A stretch of DNA of 64,000 bases from Echiichthys vipera (GCA_963691815.1 OY829645.1:13332556-13396555), one strand, 5' to 3'. Positions 12,201-22,900 are shown, counted from the stretch's first letter. A program made the numbers and translations. Notes: generated from the sequence alone by a model not told the origin.

Positions 12201-13653
12201 CCACGCATTCCAAAACTTGGGATCCTTCTCTTGTTCTGGGTAAGGAAATAAACAAGTCTGGTTAGCTTTGGATAGAAAATCAAACGATATACTATAAATC
12301 TCTGACAGGAAACTGACTTTTTCACACTTTTTATACACACTACACTCACACACAGGCCCAAAGTACGCATGCAAACAGTCAGAGCATCCAGAGCTGTCCA
12401 TGTACAGGCGCCCCAGGTAGTAAGGAGGGTTACGTATTCCCACAACTGTAGGCAGTGGGACAAGATTTGGGTAGCGGAAGCGTTCTGGTTTTCATTTGTA
12501 GCCTGAGTAGTCTTGAGCAGTCATGTATAAACACATTGAAACCCTTCAAACCTATCTGCTACAGTCTGATGACGTAGCTTTTTAGTAGTCTCACACTGCT
12601 AAACCTATCGCCACAGTGCTGTGGAGTGTAGTGTGGCTACATCGATTTATCATTATGGGAAAGAGGAAAATATTGCTCTGGCTTGTTTTTTATTTCTTTA
12701 AAACAATCACAATTGTCTTGGCTGAGCTGTAATGCTGTATCCACATAATCTCATCCGGTCAACCAGACTAGCTTTTCATTAGCTGTTTGTGATTATTTTT
12801 CTGCATTCATATACACATATTTGTTAATGGAGACATCGTTTCTCAACTCCATTCTTGCGTCTCAAGCTTCTAGTCAGACCGTAAACAATGACCAAGAAAG
12901 TCTTAGTTGTATCCGCTGGCTACACAGGAAAGTCTAAAATTTTGGCCCTTGCCCTCAGAGGCTAAATCATTCACAAATCATCAGGTTGAACTTTGGACTC
13001 TTTCAGTTGGGGAATATTATTTGGACTTTGATTGATTTAAAATACATGTTCTGTTGTTGAGGGTGGTTCTTTTTGCAATGCATTTATTTAAACTGAGTTT
13101 GCATTGTGTAATTATGATTATTCTGTCTGGGGTTTTTTGAAAAGTGTTTAATGCTGATTAATTTATCCATGTGGGGATTGACCTTTCCAAAGAACCTAAA
13201 CATTAAATTGTCGGATTAAACTCCGGGTGGCACCCGAAAAAAACATTTCCGCTACAATTTTTTCTTCTAAAATATGACGGACGGGCAGAGCTTGTTACAA
13301 GATCTATCTCCTGCAGAACATCACAGGAGTTATTTTTAGAGAAAATGTATTTAAACAATAAATTCCTGTTATTTTCTGGGCACCACTATTTACAGCGACA
13401 AAAAATATCCAGTGTTAGAAGAAATAGGAAATCTATTTGGATACATTCACTTCCTTAAAAGGTTCTAAACATTCTCCTACAACCCTGAAACCCTGAACAT
13501 CTCCTCACAAATTACAGATGGCAGGACAGCTATTTTGTTGTTGTTTTCTGCGGTGACTGACTAACAACACAGTAACTTACCAGGGAATTGTGGCTTCCCC
13601 AAACTCCCCAACAATAGACAGGAACAAGTGATGAACAGGGTTGTCACCTTCAT
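1..13653 (-). CDS. alpl: Tissue-nonspecific alkaline phosphatase, 5' five coding exons (partial gene)
   Basis: Alkaline phosphatase hydrolyses phosphate monoesters at the outer cell surface; the tissue-nonspecific form removes pyrophosphate and supports mineralisation. Five coding exons read on the minus strand join in phase: 13653-13581, 12235-12116, 10114-9999, 8781-8607 and 152-1, giving residues 1-212. Residues 1 to about 17 form a signal peptide (MKVTTLFITCSCLLLGSLG). FLGDG (Asp64) is the metal-binding aspartate, and PDSAGTATAYL carries the phosphorylated nucleophile Ser114. The segment DRDWYSDNEMP at the window edge resembles ALPL more than the intestinal or placental paralogues. Remaining exons and the GPI signal lie left of base 1. 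All introns are GT-AG. No frame break is seen, so the gene looks functional. The neighbour ece1 supports alpl over alpi. Confidence 0.95.
182..276. repeat. (CA)n microsatellite
   Basis: About 95 bases of uninterrupted CA directly beside the alpl exon 5 acceptor (159), on the upstream side in transcript terms. In the transcript it is a GU tract ending about 25 bases before the exon. Confidence 0.98.
700..1333 (+). mobile_element. L2-clade LINE, 5' segment of reverse transcriptase (broken)
   Basis: Frameshifted pieces read GPILFTLYMLPLGN, then (other frame) FHCYADDTQLYLS, the YADD catalytic motif of reverse transcriptase. After these come CDFLMLNQ, VRNLGVIFDQDMSFHSHIK, HAFVTSRLNYCNSLLSG and ISPVLASLH. 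These are typical of fish L2/CR1-group ORF2. The 5' end is truncated near 700 (boundary approximate). The coding line breaks at 1333 and resumes at 6877. Confidence 0.85.
1562..2359 (+). pseudogene. L1 ORF1p-like RNA-binding protein with one in-frame stop
   Basis: 266 codons in one frame, broken only by TAA at 1733-1735. The N-terminal part (MEPSKDKPKAGV onward) runs into a long coiled coil with heptad pattern (DEMDAKLDKILE, VTELEKKLDTAMEYIDQLEN). An RRM-like core follows, starting at NRQNNLRLLNVPEGEE and including FERAHRVG and RAIIFKLHHFQKK. The C-terminal domain (FFRGPATLCVDDG) is basic at its end. The layout matches L1 ORF1p, the trimeric RNA chaperone of the L1 particle. Confidence 0.85.
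3304..6141 (+). pseudogene. L1 ORF2 remnant: endonuclease, reverse transcriptase, C-terminal region
   Basis: The endonuclease starts FKIATWNVNGLQEG and MQELHF (3317-3432). After a frameshift near 3437 it continues with INIYKPP, GGDLN and SRIDYLFIS. A deletion near 3890 removes its end and the RT N-terminus. The RT resumes APGMDGIPIEFYSTF, ADYRPISLINCDKK, VDAEKAFDRL (motif A), GTAQGDPLSP (motif B) and LYADDLLLYL (motif C, intact). A frameshift follows near 4620-4740, then two overlapping frames (4742-5314, 5248-6141) cover the C-terminal part. The terminal cysteine motif reads CLKCSTQSDSLTRAFWYC. The protein cannot be made whole from this copy. Confidence 0.88.
6404..6632. repeat. 12-base minisatellite in the L1 3' UTR
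   Basis: About 18 tandem copies of GTGGAARYATRT-type units (GTGGAAGCATGT, GTGGAAATATAT, GTGGAAGTGTGT) in a partly regular order. They create long open frames on both strands (Met/Trp/Lys-, Cys/Gly- and His/Pro-rich), which are artefacts. Confidence 0.95.
6725..6737 (+). repeat. Run of 13 G in the L1 3' UTR
   Basis: A homopolymer G tract downstream of the G-rich 3' UTR (6301-6400 also has many GGG runs). G-rich 3' UTRs are a known feature of L1 elements. Confidence 0.95.
6864..7330 (+). mobile_element. L2-clade LINE, 3' segment (continuation after L1 insertion)
   Basis: Resumes exactly where the 5' piece stopped: SLYWLPVKSRIEFKILLLTY, ending FKSKLKTFLFDKAYS and a stop near 7182. A 3' UTR to about 7330 follows. 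Codon continuity across the L1 (ASLH then WLPV) shows both halves come from one element. 6864-6876 is the duplicated target site. Confidence 0.85.
7389..7506 (+). repeat. Dispersed repeat family A, copy 1
   Basis: Matches 10379-10498 in the same orientation over about 115 bases: aagaaaggatccctgtggtt, actttccatg, ttgtttggt, gactgaatttaaagtccc. Family not named. Confidence 0.8.
8607..8781 (-). CDS. alpl: alpl coding exon 4 (catalytic serine)
   Basis: Codes TYNTNAQVPDSAGTATAYL to WAKDAG. Ser114 in PDSAG is the nucleophile that forms the phosphoserine intermediate. The acceptor is ctctgcag and the donor GCAG|gtaggg. A reading starting at 8760 misses the first seven codons (TYNTNAQ), which belong to the family and are open here. 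Confidence 0.94.
9999..10114 (-). CDS. alpl: alpl coding exon 3
   Basis: Codes GMGVPTVTAARILKGQ to MDKFPFVSLAK. It is bounded by tttag on the acceptor side and AAG|gtctga on the donor side. It opens by completing the glycine codon after Asp64 and closes in phase 0. Confidence 0.93.
10115..12115. other. alpl intron 2
   Basis: Holds repeat A copy 2 and, at about 11690-12055, a segment that looks like an old teleost interspersed element (ttatagggcccatagagcag; catttaagtcaatggggaaa). The rest shows no feature. Confidence 0.6.
10379..10498 (+). repeat. Dispersed repeat family A, copy 2
   Basis: Second copy of the element at 7389-7506, in alpl intron 2, with a C homopolymer (about 9 C) near its end. 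Confidence 0.8.
12116..12235 (-). CDS. alpl: alpl coding exon 2
   Basis: Codes EQEKDPKFWNAWAQ through LFLGD, the first strand and helix of the phosphatase fold, with the metal-ligand aspartate Asp64. The acceptor is cccag and the donor GATG|gtaag, both phase 1. Confidence 0.93.
12991..13217 (+). repeat. Dispersed repeat family B, copy 1
   Basis: Aligns by eye with 54026-54253 over about 225 bases. Shared blocks include ggaatattatttggac / ggaacattatttggac, aaactgagtttgcattgtg, gtggggattgacctt and cattaaattgt. It is likely an internal part of a non-autonomous DNA transposon. Confidence 0.75.
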
Positions 13654-13744
13654 GTTGTCGTCTCAGTGTGGCTGATGCGTTAGTCCAGTCAGCCTTAACA
13701 TGCCACTCTGAAAAGAGTAGGAAGCTTGTCTGCAGTTGCCTCAG
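13581..13744 (-). CDS. alpl: alpl first coding exon with short 5' UTR
   Basis: Coding part is 13653-13581: 24 codons plus one base, holding the signal peptide and the first mature residues. Read in reverse, a pyrimidine-rich acceptor (ctctctttag) ends just before 13744, so 13744-13654 is spliced 5' UTR and an upstream non-coding exon must exist. The donor is CTG|gtaag. The start has a good context (acaacATGA). Confidence 0.9.
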
Positions 13745-15429
13745 CTAAAGAGAGAAGAAGAGCACACACTCGTAATTAAGTCTGTGTCATCTTGTCACAC
13801 ACAGACTCTGACATAGTGGTTTAATATGTATTTACTCTGTTGATTTGAATAGACCACTATTTTCAGGCAAACACACTTCTTGCCACTTCACTACTGCATC
13901 CAAAGTGAGACTGTAACACCAAGCCTTATGCACAATCTGTGCTTGTATTTGTTTGTATTTTTATCTTCAATTTTTATGTTATATTAATTTATGACAAGCG
14001 TTATTCTTTCATTGTTTTAACTTTTTAGTAACATTTGCAGTATTTCCATTACTACACATACTATATTATAATAACAGCTCTCTGTTATAATTCTGAATTC
14101 ACTTCACTGCTGTGTTTTTATTCTTTATTCCTATGTGTATAGAGTGGTATGGCCAAAATCTTCTATCCCGATATACATGTCATATCTCTCTAATTCATTA
14201 AATACATTCTACTTGAAATAACCACATGGTAAAGCCATTGTTTGTACACCTAAATACTTGACAAATAAAGAGTGCTCAGTCAAGTAGCGAGAGTGCACAG
14301 GGAGCAAAGATCCCTGTATAGTGATTCATATCAAATTAGATTTGAACGTAGTCATAGTTTGATCGTTCTTTTATAGGCTAAGTACATAAGACGACCCACA
14401 AGCCCACGCCAACTAATGATGTTTAACATTGTCATATGCCAGTTCGGTAGACATCGGCTAATCCTAAACAGAATTTAAAGTGATATAAATATTGACATTC
14501 GGGTAATGATTTTTCAACAACATAATAGAAATAATATCCCATGTTTCCTCAAATAATATCCGGGGAGGTGGTAGACAAAAACCAATGAAAGCTGGGGAAT
14601 CTGTAATCTAACACTAGAGAATTCAACCAAACAGTTGCTCTGTTTTCATGTCATCAAAGTTGTTAATGAAAAATATTTTTGTGTGTGTTGTTGAACCTGG
14701 TCTTTATAAAAATAAAAAATAAATTAAAATCCCATCAGGTTTAGCAGTAGAAACAAAAGGAGAGCTTGGTGAAGTTAAGCTGGAGGCCTCACTGTGAATG
14801 TAAGTAGTCACAACGGGCTGTTATGGGTCCTGGCCAGTCAAGCTTTCATCTCTAATTATTCACACCCTCCTCCTTTCCTCCCTGTGCTTATAGTCAAGGT
14901 CATTTTAATGGGATTGAGCTCCATAGCACTGAGAAGTTTAAGGGCCATAACAAAGCCGATTAACAGCAAATGATTGACTGGACACCTTCCACACATGAGA
15001 AAGAAAAACTCGAAATACTTTAATCGAAAAAATCTTTCCGTGCAATTCTGAAAGAAGGTGGTAAATAATAATGTTGTAAAATCATTCTCTATTTGGTTTC
15101 TTGTATTTCCCACCAAGTTTTGGCCTGTTGTCATGTACTAAACATGCACTATACCTTTGAACATCACCTTTCTGTGTTTACTATAATAAAATTCCACACA
15201 GCTTGGCAAAGATCGTCTAGTCAACACTGCCAAAAGCTTGCTTAGATTGGTGGTAACCATGCCAGGTTTAAAAAGAAACAGGCAAGTCTGAATCAAAAGG
15301 AAATTCCTGCACCAACCAGACAGGAGCCAATGTAATAACGAGGTACATTATTAATCCAAGATGATGTCCCTAAAGCCAGTTGCTTTTACCGTTCCTGGGA
15401 TGCATCAGGCTAGAGGTAGTCGGCGCCCA

Positions 15430-15567
15430 TTAAAAGCTGCCAGGTCCGCCCATGGGCAGTGAACCAGTCAGTCTGCAGCAAAAGAAGCAAAGCAGTGCCA
15501 CCACGGCCACCAGCAGGATGCCAGACAGGACAGTGGTCAGCAACACATGAAATCCTGCTTCAGTCAT
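15430..15567 (-). CDS. Candidate 45-residue single-pass membrane microprotein inside alpl intron 1
   Basis: Unrecognised. On the minus strand an ATG in good context (gacaccATGA) opens a 45-codon ORF ending in TAA. The N-terminus is MTEAGFHVL, and about residues 9-31 (LLTTVLSGILLVAVVALLCF, then FCC) form one strong hydrophobic helix. An Arg and a short Gly/Pro-rich tail (SLPMGGPGSF) follow. An in-frame upstream ATG at 15582 would add five residues. In reverse, about 340 bases upstream, there is a CCAAT box (15911-15907) and an A/T-rich AATAAAA (15888-15882). Being in an intron on the gene's own strand, it could be an alternative first exon, an independent small gene, or chance. Size and layout resemble vertebrate membrane micropeptides, but no homologue is claimed. 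Confidence 0.3.
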   Translation of the reverse strand: MTEAGFHVLLTTVLSGILLVAVVALLCFFCCRLTGSLPMGGPGSF

Positions 15568-16259
15568 GGTGTCACCAAGCATTTGCCTTCTCCAGTGTAT
15601 CCAACTGGTGTCAAATGGGGCGAACTTTCCCAGCACCAAGTAACTTCACAGCCTGAGCTCCTTCCTGAGTTGCTGTTGAAGCCTGAAGCAAGTCACACAC
15701 AGACACGTTAATGTGTCTCATGACACTTCAGTGCGTCTCCACAGCGGAAGCCGCTCTGAAGCAAGGATTAGGTGCCTGATTATGCTCAGGAGTGGAGGGC
15801 TGATGGATGAGAGGCTTGCCTGCAAAATATTTCAATCAAAACTCTGTTGCTGCACCCGGTCGGCAGACAGACAAGATTGTGTTTTATTCTCTCTCTGTTC
15901 ACTCTGATTGGTGACGACACTTTAGTCAGTTGCCAGCTTTTTAATAGGCAACTTGGTTTGCTTCTCACAACAGGCTGCCTCATCCAACTTCCTGTATGCA
16001 CACAGAATAACTAACATTTAAACTGAATTTCACACTGAGGAGAAGGAGGAGGGGCATCTTGCTTACTTTCTCTGTTTGAGTGAATATTTAATGTGCCACT
16101 ATTATGTGTGACTATTTAACTAAATAAAAGATAATGATTTCATGAAGTCAAGCCACATTTGACATTGTTTGTGAAGGTTATCCCATGAGTTCATTGCAAT
16201 ACACTGGGGCTTATTTAAATCTCCAACTAATTATGGCATTCATGTTTCTATAAAACAAT

Positions 16260-16313
16260 TGATATATATATATATATATATATATATCATATATATATAT
16301 ATATATATATATA
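16260..16313. repeat. (TA)n microsatellite with a central break
   Basis: Two TA tracts joined by tatcata; the array is self-complementary and can form a cruciform or hairpin. Confidence 0.97.
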
Positions 16314-16654
16314 ACATCATGTATGACTTGAATTAATTAATTTTACTGCAAGATTCTATTGAAGTCCATCGAGGACCAGCACTTAATCCTGGTGGAAAAA
16401 CTGAATACAAACGAGGGAAACAGTTAACCTATCTTTAAAACCCCAGACTAGATTATATGAAATTGTATCAGAACATGGATAAACTGGCAGCAACATCCAG
16501 AGCGGATGCTGAGAGGAAAGATACTCAATATAACCAGAGAAGCCTTTAACAACCTGTAAGCACAATTTCAGCCGGCACTCCGACAGCGCGTTACTCCAAA
16601 AAGTAGCCTGCTATCTGTAACAAAACGCCAAAAAAGTTGTATGGTTTTACTTAC

Positions 16655-16740
16655 TGCAAGTGGCGTTGTCCGGGACAGAAATCTATATTTCTACATCCAA
16701 ATGTGCGTGCACTTCTTTGAGCCTTTCACCTTACAAATGA
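16655..16740 (-). other. alpl: Candidate non-coding first exon of alpl
   Basis: In reverse, a TATA box at 16773-16767 is followed by about 90 bases that end in GCA|gtaagt, a strong donor. The first coding exon at 13744 needs an upstream exon, and this is the best-placed one on the same strand. ALPL is known to have a non-coding exon 1. The start at about 16740 is estimated from the TATA spacing. Confidence 0.55.
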
Positions 16741-16766
16741 ATGTCCTTGTCGCTGCTTTCAGTCCT

Positions 16767-16773
16767 TTTTATA
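16767..16773 (-). promoter_or_regulatory. alpl: TATA box of putative alpl promoter
   Basis: The reverse strand reads GTGGCCTTATAAAAAGGACT, a consensus TATA element. It lies about 115 bases before a strong splice donor and faces the alpl coding exons. Confidence 0.55.
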
Positions 16774-19530
16774 AGGCCACAGTTGTTCGACTCCGGCTCT
16801 TGGAGTCTGAGAATAGCGGTCTGTATCCCATGAGGGAGAGAAAAAAACAGCCTTAGAAATAACGATCACATGCTGCTGCTGCGAGAGTCGATGGATCGAG
16901 AGCTCCGCCTGTCTGACGACCGATGCATTGCTTCAAGAACAGCATCATTGTGATAGTGTAACTTACAACAACAATTTAAAAAAAATACTTCATAAAGTCA
17001 GCTTTCCCATTTTCCCAAAGGAAAAGTAGGCCCATTCATACAGGAGAATGTCAGTGTTATCATATGAGGTTATTATATTGGATTATTATTACTCATGCAC
17101 TAAGATGTGATGTTGTAGCTCTATGTGGTGGAGCCATTAAAGGATTTTAGTCACTTTAATGATTATTATTATTATTGTTATGAATGTGGTCCTTTAAAAT
17201 GCACACAAATCAACAAGAGAGTAAACAACACAAAACAACAGTCAACAAGACAGTCATTTCAATATGTAAAGTAACCAAAACAGAGGTCATTAAAATGTAC
17301 TGTAGTGAAGTACAAAAAAAAGTCTAACATTCTCATTAAAATGTAGCCTAAAAGTTTACAACAAATAGCCTAAAATTGACCTTGGTATGTGGTGGTAAAA
17401 TAATAATTATATTGGCTATATTTTGGTTTATTAAATCTTATTAGTGGGTATAAAATACGTAAAGACCGTCAAATTGTGAATTCTGATAAATTGCAATAGG
17501 CTCCTTACTGTTTCCTGTGGCCTCCTGTGGGTGTCACTGTAGTAGCTGAGCTGAGGTATGTAAAATCAGTCAATCAACAAAGTCAGTCATCAGTCTTAAT
17601 ATGGGATACAACACCTGCAGCCCTAATTTCTTTATTTTTCCTCCTTATTATAGGCCTATACCATTATTCTGGCTGACTCTGGCCTATATTCCCAACCCTA
17701 CAATTGGCTAATTAGCATAGAGTTAAGCGAACCAACCACTAGGCCTCAGTATGGCATTTGTGTTGTTGGGTAACAGCCTGGAAAATTATTAACTCTTTTT
17801 TTTCTGTACTAAATGGTCTTTCTGAGTGGAAAATCAATATTTAGCCTACAGAGCAGTAGCAGATCTATTAAAGTCTAGAGAGCTTTCAGTGAGCACGACA
17901 GAGCTTCTGCCCCCCCTCTGTCATATAGGCCAGCCCCGGGGTTGTCAATGCTTTCTAGGCCAAGGACAACTTAGCTGAACGAGAGACAAAGCAGGGACCC
18001 CCTACTACAAATATTGTATTAAACTGGGCCTAACAGCTAGGGCGGCCTAAAGCCTATACACACAGCTTGATATGGTGCATACAATACTAAGATATTACAG
18101 TGATCATTATTGGCATATTCATATGTTCATACATCCTATGTTAATGTTAAACATACATTATGAAGGCACATTGAATCCTTCAGCTCAACTGTATCTGTGC
18201 CCTCCCTTTTCAACCAATCCAGACCTGGTTCTAGTGCTGGACTGGTGCTGGTGCTGGTTCACTGTTGGTTCAACTTGGGAACCTGTTTGTTTATCACAGG
18301 CTAGAGAGTCCTCTCATTATGTCACTGTCTGAGGTTTCCCCAGAAATGCTAAAGCCCACTTCAAGCACAACGACAACAACAACAACAACAACAACATTGG
18401 TGGACTACAACACACTTGTACTGCTCTTCTTGAATACAATGGATGATTTTGTTTGAGAAGAAAGGTAATTAACTAACATGTTTTGATTCTTATCAACATT
18501 GAATGTAAGATGTTAATGTTAGCCTTTGTTGGAAGCGCTGATGTTAGCGCTACCTACATTTGATCACATTGCATTTAAAATTAATGATCCATTTATGTCT
18601 TTAGAATTCATGTCTTTACAGGCAACGTCAGAACCAAATGACTGCAGCTGGAGCTGTGTTCAATGAAAACTGCCATTACACCTGGCATGTACTTGTTTAT
18701 GTTTGCTTTCCGAGTTGTAAGTTGTTGAAAGGACCTGTTTATAATTATTGCGTATAACAGTGAATAAACATTTTCAAAAACTTAACTCTCTGTTGATTAA
18801 GCATACTAAAGAAGACATGTCTCTTTAAAAAAAGTTGTTAATTTTGACAAAAAACAACAACAATAAAATACACAAATTCTAAAATCACAACATTTTTTAA
18901 AGCGTGCAAGCAGTGGTGCTGGTTCAAGGCCAGAAAAGAGTTGGTGCTGCTCTGGAACCAGTTTTCCTAAACGAGAGTCGGTTCTTTGGCTGTGGAAACA
19001 GGAAGAACCGGTTCAAGATTGGGCACCGACTCTGAACCAGCCCTCAAAATGTCTTGGTCGAAAAGGGGTATTAGTGGCTTCTTGCCTATAAACCAGTAAG
19101 CCTATCATCAAGTTTGTGTAAATGTATTTTTATCACAAATGTATCTTTTCTTATGTTGCATTCGTGTTCATTTATATTTCCAGACATATTTTTGAAAGAA
19201 AAAAGTTGGAAAGATTATCAAACAATTTGGCGGACCCCTTGCAGTTACTATGAGGACCCCCTGGGGATCCCTGACCATCTTTTGACGATCTCTAATATAG
19301 ACCATTTCACAGTTGTAAATATAAGCATTCTAGATGTGTCCCAGTTTATTTCCTGTTTCACTGTCGGTCTATGTAACTGACATATCAAATGTACATTACT
19401 CTGATAGCCTAAATCCTGATGGTATTGTAGCGGGCTTTAATAGTAATACATCATAATCTCGAGATATACAAGATTACATGATTCATACGTTTTCTATTAA
19501 CCATATGTTTTCCTTTTACACTGGCACCGA
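16774..19530. other. Intergenic region between alpl and ece1 promoters
   Basis: Divergent genes lie on either side. It contains a candidate DNA transposon (about 18203-19069) and otherwise unassigned A/T-rich sequence. The pieces gcagggaccccctactac (17992 on) and gaggaccccctgggg (19251 on) flank the transposon and may be parts of another repeat. Confidence 0.6.
18203..19069. mobile_element. Candidate non-autonomous DNA transposon
   Basis: The left end has ccctcccttttcaaccaat, and the right end read in reverse gives ccccttttcgaccaag, a short imperfect inverted repeat. Sub-terminal sequence is rich in GGTGCTGGTTC-like motifs and GAACCAG inverse motifs. A CAA tract lies at 18368-18395. No clear target-site duplication was found, so the superfamily is open (hAT-like guess). 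Confidence 0.45.
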
Positions 19531-19928
19531 CATTTAGACAAGGTCCCTTTCGCGCGTCGGTGTGTCTCTATAGCAACGGATGAGGTTAGCGTTTTAACGT
19601 TCTTTTTCCAACGTTTGTTCAGTGGTCTTTGAACTGATAAAAATAAAAGACACGCTTATTGTGCAGTAGGAGATAACAGTTGTTCGTCTCTATTTCCCTA
19701 AAACTTATACAGTGCCCTCACTGCATCGCCGGTGTATGTGTGTTAACTTTCTTTGGTTTCCGGGTTGGCGGCGTAGCGGAGGTCGTTTCAGAGGGATGTG
19801 AACTATCTTGACAGTGAAGCGCAGTTGGTCTCTTTGTTTCGTTTCAGCTGAGGCTCCCTCGTTGTCCCCCGGTCAGAAAACACACCGGAGTCACGCAGAG
19901 AGGGGCGGACGGACCATCTGCAAACAGG
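19530..19928 (+). promoter_or_regulatory. ece1: CpG-rich distal promoter and candidate 5' non-coding exon of ece1
   Basis: The stretch is far richer in CpG than its surroundings (ttcgcgcgtcggtg, gttggcggcgtagcggaggt). It ends in AACAGG|gtaaga, a strong donor at 19929. A pyrimidine-rich acceptor-like site (gtttcgtttcag) precedes 19848. The next plus-strand exon is at 29.1 kb, where cttttcag precedes ATGTCAACC, so splicing 19928 to 29107 would give an ECE-1c-type mRNA. This link is inferred. Confidence 0.5.
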
Positions 19929-22900
19929 GTAAGAACATGTCCTCCACTCACATGTATACCGTTGATTAAGAAAAAGAGGTTAATGAGGTGAAACCACCTG
20001 TTTGAGGCATGAAACAACGTCACATGTGTTCAATTGTACTCTGCAACTGTTACTATAGCCCCCCCGTCGTTGCCGTGAAACTAAATGCTTTACTAATAAA
20101 ATTTCGCTGTAAACAAATGCAATTATGTGATTATATTTTATTGCAAAACTACAGAGTATGTAACGTTGGCCTTGCACGAAGTTGACCTTACCACAGCTGC
20201 ATTGTGCTTTAACCTCCAATAAAATCAGTGTATTATTTCAATGGGAGCTTTTATGTTTTGCAGCTATACACTAAGTTGTCATTACATGTTTGCATTTTTT
20301 TAGGCTACTTCTAACTTTAAAAAAAATGAATAAATATGTCACAATCCATTTTCCGGTTTGAGTCTGTCTCAGTAGGACTTTTTAAACACTATACTCGGCT
20401 ACTCAGGGTACTTTCAGTGAGTCATGTAGCCAAAATCAAATTGCCCCTCTACCGCCTAACATTTCAATTTATTTCAGTGGTCTCTAGATAGCAGTCTAGC
20501 CTCTATCCTGAATAAATCCACCAGCTGCAACCAAAACCACAACTTACAGACCAAAAATAGTGTTCAGCCACAATACAGTTGCATGTTTGCTTTGCTTGAT
20601 TTAATGGTGCAGTGGCATAACATTAATATTTACTTTCACTGTCTAAATGTTAGCTTAAATTTGTATGGGCTCATTTATCATCTAGGGGTCTTGTAGAGGA
20701 GATTGCAACAAAGTACATGAACTAGATAATCAATCAAAAAATATATCTTTATGCAAACACTAACTCTGAACATAAACCAACTTAGAAAAACCATGGAAGA
20801 TGTAAAATGTCATCGTGTTCATCTGTTGAAAGGGTGTAGAAAAAGCAAGCAAGCTTAATATAGTAGTATTTTTTAAAAGCAGAAGTCGCGAAACACTTCA
20901 CAGGAAGAGCACAATTAACATAAAAAAGTGCTTCTGGATACAGACCAAGATGTTGAAACTTATTAAAACCGATTTATTGCCAAAATAAAGATTGCATCAC
21001 ACTCTAAAGTCAGTTGGACAAGACAGGCAGACATGATCACAGGCAGACATTTGTGTCTTCTTACTCTGTATCTTCTTATTCTGTATCATTCAAGCTCTGG
21101 TTCTGCTTTATTATTGATATAAAGTGCTACAAATTCAAACATGTAGGCTGATGATTATTAGACAGCTTGATTCAGGGAAATGTTGTATTGCTCGGGCATG
21201 AAATAGGAGACACACAGATCTCTAATTGTACAAGTTAATTCCTGTAATTTGATCGATAGGTTTAATAACATTACACCGCTCTGGGTGAGTTGCACTCAGG
21301 CAGCTTGGTTTACTCTGCAGTTATTTATTACCTATGTGTGATCGTAAGAGTGCTGTAGGGCGCCATAACAACGGCAGGAACAGGTAATCTCATGTTATCT
21401 GTCTGTGCCTTGGCTGAAAATCTCATTTTAAGCAAGCGTTCCATGTGCCACTCCTTTAATCCTGACATTATGTAGAAAAAAGTCAAAAAGTTGGAGCTTT
21501 TAAATTACATTCTTCTGACGTAAAATTCACAATATATTTCCGTTCTTAACTCTGTCTAAAATAACTGATATGCTGCCTCTAATTTCAGGCAATTATCCTT
21601 CATTCACTTGCAAATTATATATTATCTTTATAAAATAATGTAAAGAAAGAAAGAAACAAACAAAAAAATCTGCTGAATCATTATATATAAATCTGGAATG
21701 TAAATAGAAGGTATCATGAGTGTACATTCCTAGTGAGGCTGATAAATATAAAACTAAGCTGCGTGCAAAAGAAATAGTGGATGCCAGTCATACCAAGACC
21801 GATATGTGATCATTGCACATACGTCACAGTATCTGCAACATGCACAGAAGAATGACTTAGAGTGATCTGTCAACCTAGAATCTGAAGAATTTCAAAGCGG
21901 CAGCCTGCATATTAATAACCATATGAGAGAAAATGCAAGCTCTTGATTGTTTGTTTTTAAAGCATGCATGACTAAAAATAAATCAAAAGTGTTGTGATTG
22001 TGGTAAACGTCACTCGGCTTAGTTTAACAACCCAACTCCAGAGCAGGATAAAAGCTGATTGTCTGGGAAAGTAGCTTTTTTTGTTAACACTTGATTATCA
22101 GGGTGTTTTCTCCAAAGGAAACATCCCTGCACTGTGAAAAGAAAGATATTTCCAGTGCTGTCCCGACATCAGAGGTCAGAAGCTATAGTCTGAGACAGCT
22201 TTGTTTAATCTATGGCCTTGAGGCAGAAACACAGGGGACTGGACCAGAAAGATTAAGTGTGAGAACTGAAGTGGCTAGGAGCTGTACCTATGAATGTCTT
22301 CATGTTGTGTTATCATCTCTGTTTGTTTGATTGATATGTGAACGCACAATCAGCAAGTACATAGTGTACATTGCACAGGGTCAAGACCTCGCACACAGGT
22401 CCAGGATTGTACACGGCAGCTTTTACCACTGCAGCAAACAACCTTAGACATAATATAGTTGCAGTGTTTTCAATCAGTTTACCTTCAGGTGAGATTACCG
22501 ATGAAATAGTTTGCACTGTGCTTGCTTGATCTTGTTGTAGTAAGAAGTGTGGTCATGTTTACATTTGGCCGTGTGGTATTTCTGGAATGTTTCCCCAAAC
22601 TCTGTGTTCTCCTTTGGGATTCACAAAAGGGTTAACTGATAACTTTCAGCAAGAAGAGGAAGTTTTGTTTTGCTGTGGGTGACTTCCATGTTATCTCTGT
22701 GACAGAGAGAGATTAGGATACTAAAAAGCAGAAGCTGGGGTCACAGTAGAGGTCGAGTCACACAGAATTTGAGGCTTAAATTGTCACTTTGATTGTTTTT
22801 GGCATGTAGTCTTTAATTACTGTTCCTCTGTGGTCTGAAACCACTTCTCGCTCCTGCATCACACTGACTTACTATGGTGGTTTACTGAGCCGCCTTTCCT

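Larger units (their letters stand above)
13745..16654. other. alpl intron 1
   Basis: Holds the microprotein ORF at 15430-15567 and a TA microsatellite at 16260-16313. The rest (13745-15400) shows nothing clear. Confidence 0.55.
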
